NCBI RefSeq assembly: GCF_000426045.1
Contig: NZ_AUEP01000019.1
Location: 1-64,000 of the forward strand
Length of the DNA stretch: 64,000 bases
Direction: 5' to 3'
Origin: Marmoricola sp. URHB0036
GTDB taxonomy: Bacteria; Actinomycetota; Actinomycetes; Propionibacteriales; Nocardioidaceae
The first letter of the stretch is position 1. Each line of letters begins with the position of its first letter. Shown one piece after another: positions 8,368 to 16,699 of the stretch. The notes beneath the pieces are model-generated. The model made no database searches. It had not been told where the DNA came from and saw nothing but the letters and a program-made list of their open reading frames with translations. Made by a program: the position numbers and the translations under genes.

Positions 8368-9458
8368 TCCGCTTCGACCAGGCCACCAAGCGCTACCCCG
8401 ACGGCACCGTCGCCGTGGACACGCTCGAGCTGGAGGCGCCGTCCGGCAAGATCACCGTGCTGGTCGGTCCGTCCGGCTGTGGCAAGACGACCTCGCTCCG
8501 GATGATCAACCGGATGATCGAGCCGACCTCCGGCACCATCTGGCTCGACGACACCGACACCGCGAGCATGCCGGCCCACGAGCTGCGTCGTCAGATCGGC
8601 TACGTCATCCAGCACGCCGGGCTGTTCCCCCACCGCACCATCGTGGACAACATCGCCACCGTGCCCTTCCTGCTCGGCACCGACAAGAAGAAGGCCCGAG
8701 CCCGGGCGATGGAGCTCCTCGAGCGCGTGGGGCTGGACCCTGCCTTCGCCAAGCGCTACCCGGCCCAGCTCTCCGGCGGACAGCAGCAGCGCGTCGGCGT
8801 CGCACGCGCCCTCGCCGCCGACCCGCCGGTGATGCTCATGGACGAGCCGTTCTCGGCAGTCGACCCGGTCGTTCGCGACCAGCTCCAGGACGAGTTCCTG
8901 CGGCTGCAGGGCGAGCTCGGCAAGACCATCGTCTTCGTCACCCACGACATCGACGAGGCGATCAAGCTCGGCGACCAGGTGGCCGTGCTCCGTGTCGGAG
9001 GACACCTGGCCCAGCTGGCCGCTCCGGCCGAGCTGCTCTCGCGGCCCGTCGACGCGTTCGTCGCGGGCTTCGTGGGACGTGACCGCGGCTACCGCGCCCT
9101 CGGGTTCAGCAGTGCCGGCACCATCCCGACCCGTGACGAACCCACCGTCGCGATGGGCGAGTCACTCCCGACCGGCGGCGACGAGTGGCTGCTCGCGGTC
9201 GACGGGTCCGGCGCACCGCAGGGCTGGCTGCACCTCACCGACGAGCCGCACGGCGCGGTGGTGGAGGACCCCATGCTCTACCGCGGCGGCACCCTCGCCA
9301 CCCAGGGCGGCACCCTGCGCAGCGCGCTGGACGCCTGCCTGTCCTCGCCGTCCGGCCGCGGCGTGGTCATCGACGAGTCAGGCCGGCTGGTCGGGTCGAC
9401 CACGGCCCGCGAGGTGCTGGCGCTGATCGAGGCCCAGGTGGAAGGTGCGGTCACATGA
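8364..9458 (+). CDS. OpuC/ProV-type betaine ABC transporter ATP-binding protein
   Basis: Powers uptake of a quaternary amine. The 364-residue protein has Walker A GPSGCGKT (35-42), the signature LSGGQQQR (136-143) and Walker B LMDEP (158-162), all typical of the osmoprotectant/quaternary amine transporter group. Beyond about residue 245 is a C-terminal region with a weak CBS-like pattern ending GRLVGSTTAREVLALIEA. This domain senses ionic strength in some relatives, but only one degenerate unit is visible. ATGA overlaps join it to the genes on both sides. Confidence 0.92.
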   Translation: MIRFDQATKRYPDGTVAVDTLELEAPSGKITVLVGPSGCGKTTSLRMINRMIEPTSGTIWLDDTDTASMPAHELRRQIGYVIQHAGLFPHRTIVDNIATVPFLLGTDKKKARARAMELLERVGLDPAFAKRYPAQLSGGQQQRVGVARALAADPPVMLMDEPFSAVDPVVRDQLQDEFLRLQGELGKTIVFVTHDIDEAIKLGDQVAVLRVGGHLAQLAAPAELLSRPVDAFVAGFVGRDRGYRALGFSSAGTIPTRDEPTVAMGESLPTGGDEWLLAVDGSGAPQGWLHLTDEPHGAVVEDPMLYRGGTLATQGGTLRSALDACLSSPSGRGVVIDESGRLVGSTTAREVLALIEAQVEGAVT

Positions 9459-10159
9459 CGGCGCTGATCCCGCTCGCCTCGGCCAGCTCGTCGCCGTGGC
9501 ACTTCTTCGCCTACTTCATGGACAACACCAGCAAGGTCCTCGGCCTGCTCTGGGCGCACACCTGGCTCTCGGTGGTGCCCGTCGTCATTGCGCTCATCCT
9601 GGCGCTGCCGCTCGGCTGGCTGGCCCGCCGCTACCAGTGGGCCTACCCGCCGATGATGTCGCTGACCGGACTGCTCTACACGATCCCCTCGATCGCACTC
9701 TTCGTGCTGGTCCCGCCCATCCTGGGCCTGGACCCGCTGAGCCCGTTGCAGGTGCCGATCGCGCTGACGCTGTACTCGCTGGCACTGCTGGTGCGGGTGG
9801 TGGCCGACGGCCTGGCCGCCGTACCCCAGGAGACGGCGCAGGCGGCCACCGCTCTCGGCTACAAGCCCTTGGGCCTCTTCTTCCGCGTCGAGCTGCCGAT
9901 CGCCGTACCCGTGATCGCGGCCGGTCTGCGGGTCGCGGTCGTCGCCAACGTCAGCATCGTGACCGTGGCCGGGACCATCGGCTTCAAGAACCTCGGCCAG
10001 CTCTTCGACGAGGGGTTCAAGCTGTCCACGGACACGCCGTACTACCCGCCGATCGTGCTCGGCATCATCCTGTGCGTGCTGCTCGCCCTCGCCCTCGACG
10101 GGCTGGTCCTCCTGGGCAGCCGAATGCTGACCCCCTGGCGTAGGGCGGTGCGAGCATGA
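9455..10159 (+). CDS. Betaine ABC transporter permease (first)
   Basis: A 234-residue integral membrane protein with about five hydrophobic segments. Its cytoplasmic coupling loop AATALGYKPLGLFFRVELPI is the EAA motif of BPD-type permeases in OpuCB/OpuCD-like transporters. ATG at 9455 overlaps the ATPase stop (ATGA) and its end overlaps the second permease. It forms the membrane pore together with that permease. Confidence 0.92.
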   Translation: MTALIPLASASSSPWHFFAYFMDNTSKVLGLLWAHTWLSVVPVVIALILALPLGWLARRYQWAYPPMMSLTGLLYTIPSIALFVLVPPILGLDPLSPLQVPIALTLYSLALLVRVVADGLAAVPQETAQAATALGYKPLGLFFRVELPIAVPVIAAGLRVAVVANVSIVTVAGTIGFKNLGQLFDEGFKLSTDTPYYPPIVLGIILCVLLALALDGLVLLGSRMLTPWRRAVRA

Positions 10160-10929
10160 TCGGCGACGTCTTCAACTGGCTCACCGACCCGTCCCACTGG
10201 ACGAGCACCGCCTTCGACACCGGCATCTGGGACCAGCTCCTCGCGCACATCGGGTTCACCCTGATCGCGCTGGCCATCTCGCTGGTGATCGCGCTGCCGC
10301 TCGGGCTGTGGATCGGCCACACCGGCAAGGCGACCTGGATCATCAGCGTCGCCAACGCCGCCCGGGCCCTGCCGACGGTCGGTGTCCTCGTGCTGCTGGT
10401 CGTGATCATCGCGCCGCACTTCTACGGCCGCACCAACAACGGCTACCTGATCCCGACCGAGATCGTGCTCGTGCTGCTGGCCGTGCCGCCGATCCTGTCC
10501 AACACCTACGCCGGGGTGCAGAACGTCGAGCCGTCGGTACGCGACGCTGCCTTCGGCATGGGGATGACCGGGCCACAGGTGCTCTTCCGCGTCGAGCTGC
10601 CCAACTCGCTGCCACTGATCTTCTCCGGCTTCCGGTCCGCGACGCTGCAGGTGATCGCGACGGCCACCATCGCGGCGTACGTCACCCTGGGCGGCCTCGG
10701 GCGGTTCATCTACGACGGCCTCGCCCAGCAGGACTACCCGCAGATGATCAGCGGCGGACTCCTCGTGGCGGCCCTGGCCCTCATCGCCGACCTGTTGCTC
10801 GCCCTCGTCCAGCGCTACACGGTCTCCCGCGGGATCACCGGACGCACCCGCCGCCAGGACCGCGGCTCGCGCGGACCCGACTCCCGCACCGCCGTACTCA
10901 CCGAAGAACTCGTCTCGGAGGCCACCTGA
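10156..10929 (+). CDS. Betaine ABC transporter permease (second)
   Basis: A 257-residue permease with an EAA-type loop (DAAFGMGMTGPQVLFRVELP) followed by GFRSATLQVIATATIAAYV, a strongly conserved stretch of OpuCD-like permeases. The C-terminus is a basic, charged tail. ATG overlaps the preceding permease by 4 bp. The 59 bp that follow hold a ribosome site (CAGGAGAAG) for the binding protein. Confidence 0.92.
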   Translation: MIGDVFNWLTDPSHWTSTAFDTGIWDQLLAHIGFTLIALAISLVIALPLGLWIGHTGKATWIISVANAARALPTVGVLVLLVVIIAPHFYGRTNNGYLIPTEIVLVLLAVPPILSNTYAGVQNVEPSVRDAAFGMGMTGPQVLFRVELPNSLPLIFSGFRSATLQVIATATIAAYVTLGGLGRFIYDGLAQQDYPQMISGGLLVAALALIADLLLALVQRYTVSRGITGRTRRQDRGSRGPDSRTAVLTEELVSEAT

Positions 10930-10988
10930 CCCACACCGCTCGTGCTCCAGACCCCGGCACACATGTGAAAACACACCAGGAGAAGAAC

Positions 10989-11927
10989 ATGAAAACCAAG
11001 CTTGTCGCACTCGCCGCCGTCGCGACGGCCCTCACGATGGGAGTCAGCGGATGCGGGTCGAGCTCGTCGTCCTCGGGTTCCAAGGGTGATGGCACCATCG
11101 CGTCGCAGATGATCTTCGGCGGCCCGCCCGAGTTCAAGACCCGTCCCGACGGCATCCCGGGCCTGAAGAAGAACTACGACGTCTCCTTCGGCAAGTACAC
11201 CGTCACCGACGTCGGTGGACCGGTCACCGTGAACGCCCTGAAGCGGGGCCAGGTGGACGCCGCCGACCTGTTCACGACCGACCCGTCGATCGCGGCCAAC
11301 GACTTCGTCATCCTGGAGGACCCGAAGAGCAACTTCGCGGCCCAGAACGTGGTGCCGATCATCACCAAGTCCAAGGCGACCGACGGCGTCAAGCAGGTGA
11401 TCAACGGAATCCAGGGCAAGCTCACCACCGAGGTCCTCGGCGGACTGCTCGGCAAGGTCGTCAACGACAAGGCCGACCCGGCCGACGTCGCCAAGGGCTT
11501 CCTCTCCGACAACGGGCTCGACACCACGGGCACCGCAGCCAAGGGTCAGAGCCTCACGGTGGGTTCGGCCAACTTCCCGGAGAACGTGATCCTGGGCGAG
11601 ATCTACGCCCAGGCCCTCGAGGCCCAGGGCGCGACCATCAGCAAGAAGATGAACATCGGTGCCCGGCCGAAGTACTGGGAGTCACTCAAGCAGGGGTCGA
11701 TCGACCTGTTCCCCGAGTACACCGGCTCGATCCTGGTGTACATCGACAAGAACAGCACGGCGACCAGCCCCGACGACGTCTACGCCGCGCTCGGCAAGGC
11801 GCTGCCCAGCAACCTGGTGGCCCTCGACCAGGCGGACGCACAGGACAGCGACGCGATCGTGGTCACCAAGGAGACCGCGGACAAGTTCAAGCTGAAGACG
11901 ATCGCGGACCTCGCCAAGAAGGGCTGA
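10989..11927 (+). CDS. Circularly permuted OpuAC-family betaine-binding lipoprotein
   Basis: A 312-residue lipoprotein: signal peptide, lipobox VSGC (Cys22), Ser-rich linker. In the usual glycine betaine/choline-binding fold the half starting VGS.NF.E comes first and the half with GGP.F..R.DG..GL second. Here the order is reversed: GGPPEFKTRPDGIPGLKK through TTDPSIA, LEDPKSNF and KLTTEVLGGLL (about 44-178) comes first. SLTVGSANFPENVILGEI, GSIDLFPEYTG and a terminal LKTIADLAKKG (about 188-311) follow. The old N- and C-termini are joined and the protein now begins and ends at the hinge. Aromatic residues in FPEYTG could form a cation-pi cage for a trimethylammonium group. It follows the permeases and delivers their substrate. 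Confidence 0.88.
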   Translation: MKTKLVALAAVATALTMGVSGCGSSSSSSGSKGDGTIASQMIFGGPPEFKTRPDGIPGLKKNYDVSFGKYTVTDVGGPVTVNALKRGQVDAADLFTTDPSIAANDFVILEDPKSNFAAQNVVPIITKSKATDGVKQVINGIQGKLTTEVLGGLLGKVVNDKADPADVAKGFLSDNGLDTTGTAAKGQSLTVGSANFPENVILGEIYAQALEAQGATISKKMNIGARPKYWESLKQGSIDLFPEYTGSILVYIDKNSTATSPDDVYAALGKALPSNLVALDQADAQDSDAIVVTKETADKFKLKTIADLAKKG

Positions 11928-11938
11928 TCTGCGCCGCC

Positions 11939-11971
11939 GACGCGCACGGGACCTCATGGCCCGTGCGCGTC
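11939..11971. terminator. Hairpin after the permuted binding protein gene
   Basis: A perfect 12-bp stem (GACGCGCACGGG and its complement) with a 9-base loop, 12 bp after the stop. It probably ends or attenuates the transporter transcript before the second binding protein gene. A possible -10 (TAGAGT, 12004-12009) follows. Confidence 0.6.
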
Positions 11972-12071
11972 GACGCGTCCGTCGGCGCCGGACCCCTGGT
12001 CGCTAGAGTCGTCCCGGACACGGACCAGAGGCCCTCCAGGGCCTGACTCGGGACAGCGAAGGCGGGATCGG

Positions 12072-13001
12072 ATGACCTCGGTACGACGGTTTCTCGTCGC
12101 CGTGGCAATCCTCCCGCTCCTGCTCACCGCGTCTGCGTGCGGCGGCGACCCGCCCGCGGCGGAGAAGGACCAGATGGTCACCATCGTCGGCCAGAACTTC
12201 ACCGAGGCCGACATCGTCACCCAGCTCTACAAGCTGCTCCTCGACAAGCAGGGCTTCGACACCGACGTCGAGAAGCTCGGTGCCCGCGACAGCTACCTCG
12301 GCGCCCTGGAGAAGGGTCGGGTGCAGGTGGCGGGCGACCAGCTCTCCTCCCTGACCGAGACGCTCAACCGCACCGCCAACGGCAACGACGCGACTCCGGT
12401 GGCGAGCTCCGACGTGCAGGCGACCCTGGGCCACCTGAAGACCCTGGGTGCGACGTACGGCCTGACGCCGCTGCGGCCTGCGCAGGCCGAGGACGCCATC
12501 GCCTACGCGGTCACCAAGGAGTACGCCGCACAGCACGACCTGACCACGCTCAGTGACCTCGGCAAGCTCGACCAGCCGATCGCTCTCGCCGCCAACTCCG
12601 ACTGCGCCGAACGACCCGACTGCGGCAAGGGGCTGCAGAACGTCTACGGCATCACCCTCGGCAAGATCGAGCCCCTCGGCTTCGGCACGCAGGACACCAA
12701 GAACGCGCTCGTCAACGGCGAGGTGCAGCTCGGCCAGGTCAGCACGACCGACGGCAGCCTCGACCGGGCCGGGCTCGTCGTGCTCCAGGACGACAAGGAC
12801 TGGCAGAACGCCGAGAACCTCGTGCCGGTCGTCAACAGCGCCTGGTTGAAGAAGAACCCCAAGGCCGCGGACGCTCTCGACCAGCTCTCCGGCGTCCTCA
12901 CCACGGCCGACCTCACCTCCCTCAACGCGCAGGTGGACGGGCAGCGTCTCGAGGCCAGCCAGGTCGCCGAGGACTACCTGAAGGAGAAGGGGCTGATCTG
13001 A
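12072..13001 (+). CDS. OpuAC-family betaine-binding lipoprotein, usual domain order
   Basis: A 309-residue lipoprotein with lipobox ending ASAC (Cys23). The domains are in the normal order: VTIVGQNFTEADIVTQLY first, then YGLTPLRPAQAEDAIAYAV, LTTLSDLG and a second half ending VAEDYLKEKGLI. The ligand loop that usually reads DLYPEYTGT is replaced by VAGDQLSSLTETL, so its ligand may differ from that of its neighbour. Cys178 and Cys184 could form a disulfide. It follows a hairpin and a possible separate promoter, so it may be expressed independently of the transporter genes. It could serve the same permeases or be a regulator or decoy. Confidence 0.85.
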   Translation: MTSVRRFLVAVAILPLLLTASACGGDPPAAEKDQMVTIVGQNFTEADIVTQLYKLLLDKQGFDTDVEKLGARDSYLGALEKGRVQVAGDQLSSLTETLNRTANGNDATPVASSDVQATLGHLKTLGATYGLTPLRPAQAEDAIAYAVTKEYAAQHDLTTLSDLGKLDQPIALAANSDCAERPDCGKGLQNVYGITLGKIEPLGFGTQDTKNALVNGEVQLGQVSTTDGSLDRAGLVVLQDDKDWQNAENLVPVVNSAWLKKNPKAADALDQLSGVLTTADLTSLNAQVDGQRLEASQVAEDYLKEKGLI

Positions 13002-13002
13002 C

Positions 13003-15804
13003 CTGAGCGATCTCCGAGGCGCACCCCTGGCGCGACGAGTCGCGGGTCGGGCGCGCCGCATCCTCCGCGGGCCCCGCGCGCCGGAGGTTGCCTTCGTCGT
13101 CACGGTCTCGGAGACGCAGGCGCGCCATCTCGAGGAGTGCCTCTCCTCGGTACGTGCCCAGACGGGCGTCCGGCCGGAGGTCGTGCTGGTGCCGTGGGGT
13201 TCGTGGCGGAGTACGCCGCCGGACGACTCCGCGCCCCCCGAGGAGTCGCTGGCCGCCGCTCGCCGGGCCGGACTGGCGCTCAGCCGTGCGGAGTACGTCC
13301 GGTTCATCGAGGCGACCGACACCACGCCGGCCGGGGCCACCGCCGCCCTGCTCACCAGGCTTCGGCGCTCCGGCGCCCCCACCGCAGCCGGCGTCTCCGA
13401 GCGCATCGACGCGACCTGGCGAGACCGTGCCCACCGACCGGCGCCCGAGGTGGCGCTCGACCTCGGTGCTCGGCTGTTCCGGGTCGTCGACGAGGTCCTC
13501 GAGGCCCTCGACTTCGAGCCGGTCCACGGGCGCTTCGCCGACGCGATGCTGGCCGGCCTCGACGTCGCCACGATCCCGGACGTCGTGCACCACGACCACC
13601 ACCGCGAGCACGGTCTGCCGTTCGGTCACCTGCCGCGCCGGGCAGCCGAGGTCCGCGCGCTGGCTGCGGTCGTCGAGGACACGACTCGCAAGCTGGCCGA
13701 GGAGCTGGTCCCGGCCTGGGCCGCGGGACTGCTGGATCGCCGGCTGCCGTCGCTGGTCGAGGACGTGGAGTCCTTCGACGGCGAGACCTGGGACGCCCTG
13801 CGTCGTACAACGCAACGGCTGGTCGATCTCGCCGACCTCACCGCCGTACGCGTCGAGGCCCGGCTGCAGGCCTGGCTGGTGGCCGAGGGACGTCGCGACG
13901 ACCTCACGGCCCTGGTGCTGCGCCGCTGGCGCGAGCCCGACGACTTCCCCACCCACGTGGACGCCGAGGGTCGGATCACCGCCGACTTCGGGGTCGAGGC
14001 GCCGGTCGAGGTGTTGACCCTCGACGAGCGCGAGACGCCGCTCTGGGCGACCGTGCGGCATGCCGACGCCGGAGCCATCGACCTGGTCGTCATCGTCCGT
14101 GGTGTGCCGTCCGGCCCGGACGATCGCGTCACCCTGCACGCCGGCGGGCACGTGATCGAGGCGGAGCCGTCCGGCGACGAGCACGCCGACCGGATCGCCG
14201 CCGAGTCGTGGACCGACCACCGCGCCGGCGGCTGGCGGCTGCGGGTCACCGAGGCCGATCTCGCGGGCGAGCTCGAGTACCGCTCTGGCGCCGTCGTACG
14301 CCGGGGACCGCTGCCCGCCGTGCCGTCGTCGCCGAAGGCCGGCCCTCGCCTGACCGCCCTCGGCTGGGACGGCGAGTCGGCCACGCTGACCATCTCCACG
14401 CCGGGCCAGGTGACCGTGACCGGCCCGGGCGGCGAGGTCTCCGGCACGACCGACGGCGACGGAACCGTCGTGCTCCGGCTGGTCGTCGACGTGTGGGGGC
14501 TGGGGGAGCGCCCGCTGCCCCTGGGTGGTTACGAGCTCCGCCTCGACGGGCGCCCGGTCGCCGCAGATCCGCTCGAGCTCCGCGGCGGCCGACACCGCCT
14601 CACCGTGCGCGAGAGCGGCGGCACGGCCCGGCTGGTGCTCGACGACCTGCGCGGCCCTGACGAGGTGGGTCCGCATGCGCAACGTCGCCTCCAGCAGGAG
14701 TACGCCGCCGTCACCGAGCCGGTCGACCCGGGGCTCGCGTACTTCCAGTCCTACACCGGCCAGTGGCCTACCGACAGCCCGCTGGCGATCCACGAGAGCC
14801 TGCGCCGCCAGCGGCCCGACGTACGCGTCCGCTGGTGCGTCGACGACCCGGGAGTGCCCCTTCCCGACGGCGCCGAGCCGGTGCTGATCCGCAGTCGCGA
14901 GTGGTACGACACCCTCGCCCGCGCCCGCTGGATCGTCACCAACATCGAGATGGAGCGCTGGTTCCGACGTCGCCCCGAGCAGCGGCTGCTGCAGACCTGG
15001 CACGGCAACCCCGGCAAGGTGATGGGACTCGGTCTGTGGCGCGCCAACGGGCTGACCCCGGGCCGCATCGAGCAGAACCTCGACCACGGACCGCGCAACT
15101 GGACGCTGCTGATGAGCCCGAGCCCGGAGATGACCGAGCACTACCGACGTGAGTTCGCCTACGACGGGCCGGTGGTCGACCAGGGGTACGCCCGCGACGA
15201 CGCGCTCCTCGCCCCGTCGGCCCCGCACGTGCGTGCGGAATCGCGTCGCCGGCTGGGCATCGGCGACGACCAGGCGGCCGTGCTCTACGCCCCCACCTGG
15301 CGCGACACGATGGCCACCAACTACCGGGCAGCCCGGTTGCAGGACGACCTCGACCTCGCCCGGCTGGCCGACCTGCTCGGTCCGGCGTACGTCGTGCTGC
15401 TGCGTGGCCACCGGTTCCATGCCCGTCATCCCGAGCGGCCTCGTGGCGCACGGATCCTCGACGTCACGGACTACCCCGAGATCAACCACCTGATCCTGGC
15501 CGCCGACGTCGCGGTCCTCGACTACTCCTCGCTGCGCTTCGACATCGGTGTCGTCGGCACCCCGATGGTGTTCATGGTTCCCGACCTCGCGGCCTACGAG
15601 GAGGGTCGCGGGTTCCTCTACGACTTCCGGTCCTCGGCCCCGGGCCCGTTGCTGGCCACGACCGAGGACGTCGCGACCGCACTGCGCGACCTGGAGGCCC
15701 TGCGCCGCGTCCACGCGGCCGACTACGCCGCGTTCCAGGCCCGCTTCCACGCCGGCCAGGACGGCCATGCCGCTGATCGAGCCGTCTCCGCGTTCTTCGA
15801 CTGA
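13003..15804 (+). CDS. Teichoic-acid type glycerol/ribitol-phosphate transferase with a degenerate GT2-like N-terminus
   Basis: The C-terminal part (about 560-930) is a CDP-glycerol glycerophosphotransferase (TagF/TarL-type) domain: TWHGNPGKVMGLG, VLYAPTWRDT, LRGHRFH, VTDYPEIN, LDYSSLRFD. Such enzymes polymerise glycerol- or ribitol-phosphate at the membrane. The N-terminus resembles a GT2 glycosyltransferase (EVAFVVTVSETQARHLEECL) but lacks the DDGS and DXD metal motifs, so it is probably not catalytic. The only upstream in-frame start that keeps this region is CTG at 13003, 1 bp after the previous stop and 12 bases from AAGGAGAAGG. The first GTG (13183) would delete 60 residues of the GT2-like fold. 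From the CTG the protein is 933 residues. Confidence 0.8.
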   Translation: MSDLRGAPLARRVAGRARRILRGPRAPEVAFVVTVSETQARHLEECLSSVRAQTGVRPEVVLVPWGSWRSTPPDDSAPPEESLAAARRAGLALSRAEYVRFIEATDTTPAGATAALLTRLRRSGAPTAAGVSERIDATWRDRAHRPAPEVALDLGARLFRVVDEVLEALDFEPVHGRFADAMLAGLDVATIPDVVHHDHHREHGLPFGHLPRRAAEVRALAAVVEDTTRKLAEELVPAWAAGLLDRRLPSLVEDVESFDGETWDALRRTTQRLVDLADLTAVRVEARLQAWLVAEGRRDDLTALVLRRWREPDDFPTHVDAEGRITADFGVEAPVEVLTLDERETPLWATVRHADAGAIDLVVIVRGVPSGPDDRVTLHAGGHVIEAEPSGDEHADRIAAESWTDHRAGGWRLRVTEADLAGELEYRSGAVVRRGPLPAVPSSPKAGPRLTALGWDGESATLTISTPGQVTVTGPGGEVSGTTDGDGTVVLRLVVDVWGLGERPLPLGGYELRLDGRPVAADPLELRGGRHRLTVRESGGTARLVLDDLRGPDEVGPHAQRRLQQEYAAVTEPVDPGLAYFQSYTGQWPTDSPLAIHESLRRQRPDVRVRWCVDDPGVPLPDGAEPVLIRSREWYDTLARARWIVTNIEMERWFRRRPEQRLLQTWHGNPGKVMGLGLWRANGLTPGRIEQNLDHGPRNWTLLMSPSPEMTEHYRREFAYDGPVVDQGYARDDALLAPSAPHVRAESRRRLGIGDDQAAVLYAPTWRDTMATNYRAARLQDDLDLARLADLLGPAYVVLLRGHRFHARHPERPRGARILDVTDYPEINHLILAADVAVLDYSSLRFDIGVVGTPMVFMVPDLAAYEEGRGFLYDFRSSAPGPLLATTEDVATALRDLEALRRVHAADYAAFQARFHAGQDGHAADRAVSAFFD

Positions 15805-15815
15805 GGCCTCCGGAC

Positions 15816-16403
15816 TCAGAGCTCCCGGGACTGCCACGGCGGCGAGTCGGAACCGGAGGTCGACGGGGGGTAGTGGCCAAGAGGGCCGGTCGGGGCGACG
15901 GGCTGCTTCGGTGAGAGGCCGTACCTGTTTGCTCCCGGCTCGGAGTCGAGGCACAGGAACACGAGCAGGGTGACGCACGCGACGAGCGCGCACAACGCGC
16001 AGGCGATGAAGAGTGCGACCGTCGCGAGCACCGGTGCGCTGCTGATGTCGTTCGCACTGGAGACGGCACTGAACACGATGGTGAAGAGAGCTGCGAAGCC
16101 GACCACGACGGTGGCCAGCACTGGAACCACCGGTAGCACCATCCACCATCCGGTACGCCCCGTGTCGTGCAGCCGTCGCGCCGTGACGGCCAGGCTCGGC
16201 AGGAGCAACGCCAGGCTGGCGATCGTGTTGACGACGCCGACCTCGTTGTCGAAGGCATAGCGCAAGACGGAGTCGACGCCCGAGGTCGCCAGGCTCACCA
16301 GGATCGTGAACAGGTAGAACCACCAGTACTCCGAGCGCCTCGCCCGTCCGGAGAAGGTGGCGTAGTTGCCGAGCGCCGAGCGGACGGCCTGCGTGAACGT
16401 CAT
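15816..16403 (-). CDS. DUF805 family membrane protein
   Basis: A 195-residue protein beginning with the DUF805 signature FSGRARRSEYWWFYLF, followed by four predicted membrane segments, including a TARRLHDTGRTGWW loop conserved in the family. It ends in a Pro/Ser-rich cytoplasmic tail. Function is unknown. It stands alone, convergent with the polymer transferase at its 3' side (11-bp gap), and has no obvious link to the neighbours. Confidence 0.88.
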   Translation of the reverse strand: MTFTQAVRSALGNYATFSGRARRSEYWWFYLFTILVSLATSGVDSVLRYAFDNEVGVVNTIASLALLLPSLAVTARRLHDTGRTGWWMVLPVVPVLATVVVGFAALFTIVFSAVSSANDISSAPVLATVALFIACALCALVACVTLLVFLCLDSEPGANRYGLSPKQPVAPTGPLGHYPPSTSGSDSPPWQSREL

Positions 16404-16603
16404 CAGACGAAGCTCCCGGATGGGTCCTGGAGGGACTGCGCGTGGTCAGAGTGGCGAGTCGACGGTCTTTCCGCGTGCCATCGCACATTCTCGGGCCGAG
16501 GTCTCTCGCCGCGGAGCAAAACAGGCAAATCTCCAACCACCCGCGATCCCGACGGAGACCACCGGTCCGTTCCGGCCGCCCGGGGTCGGTGTGCGCGCCA
16601 TCG

Positions 16604-16656
16604 CGTTGACGCAACGTTCCACCAAGACCCGATCTTGATGGAACGTTCCGTCAACG
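16604..16656. repeat. Long 24-bp-arm hairpin element
   Basis: The arms at 16604-16627 and 16633-16656 are inverted copies differing at 2 of 24 positions, around the 5-base loop CCCGA. The right arm contains the perfect palindrome GGAACGTTCC. It lies 44 bp beyond the stop of the leftward oxidoreductase gene, in a 296-bp gap with no convincing gene. On the leftward transcript one mismatch becomes a G-U pair. Terminator, operator or repeat-element remnant are all possible. Confidence 0.65.
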
Positions 16657-16699
16657 AAAACGGGCGATACGCGCTCTCGCCGCGGACGGCACCCGGACC

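Noticed and set aside
12922-16614. Very long open frame on the minus strand (over 1200 codons) opposite the polymer transferase gene
   Set aside because: It is a shadow frame of a high-GC gene: Arg/Gly/His-rich, no domain pattern, and opposite a gene with clear motifs.
16404-16699. Short open frames on both strands in the 296-bp gap
   Set aside because: None has a ribosome site, a family pattern or typical codon use; the gap is better described by its long hairpin.
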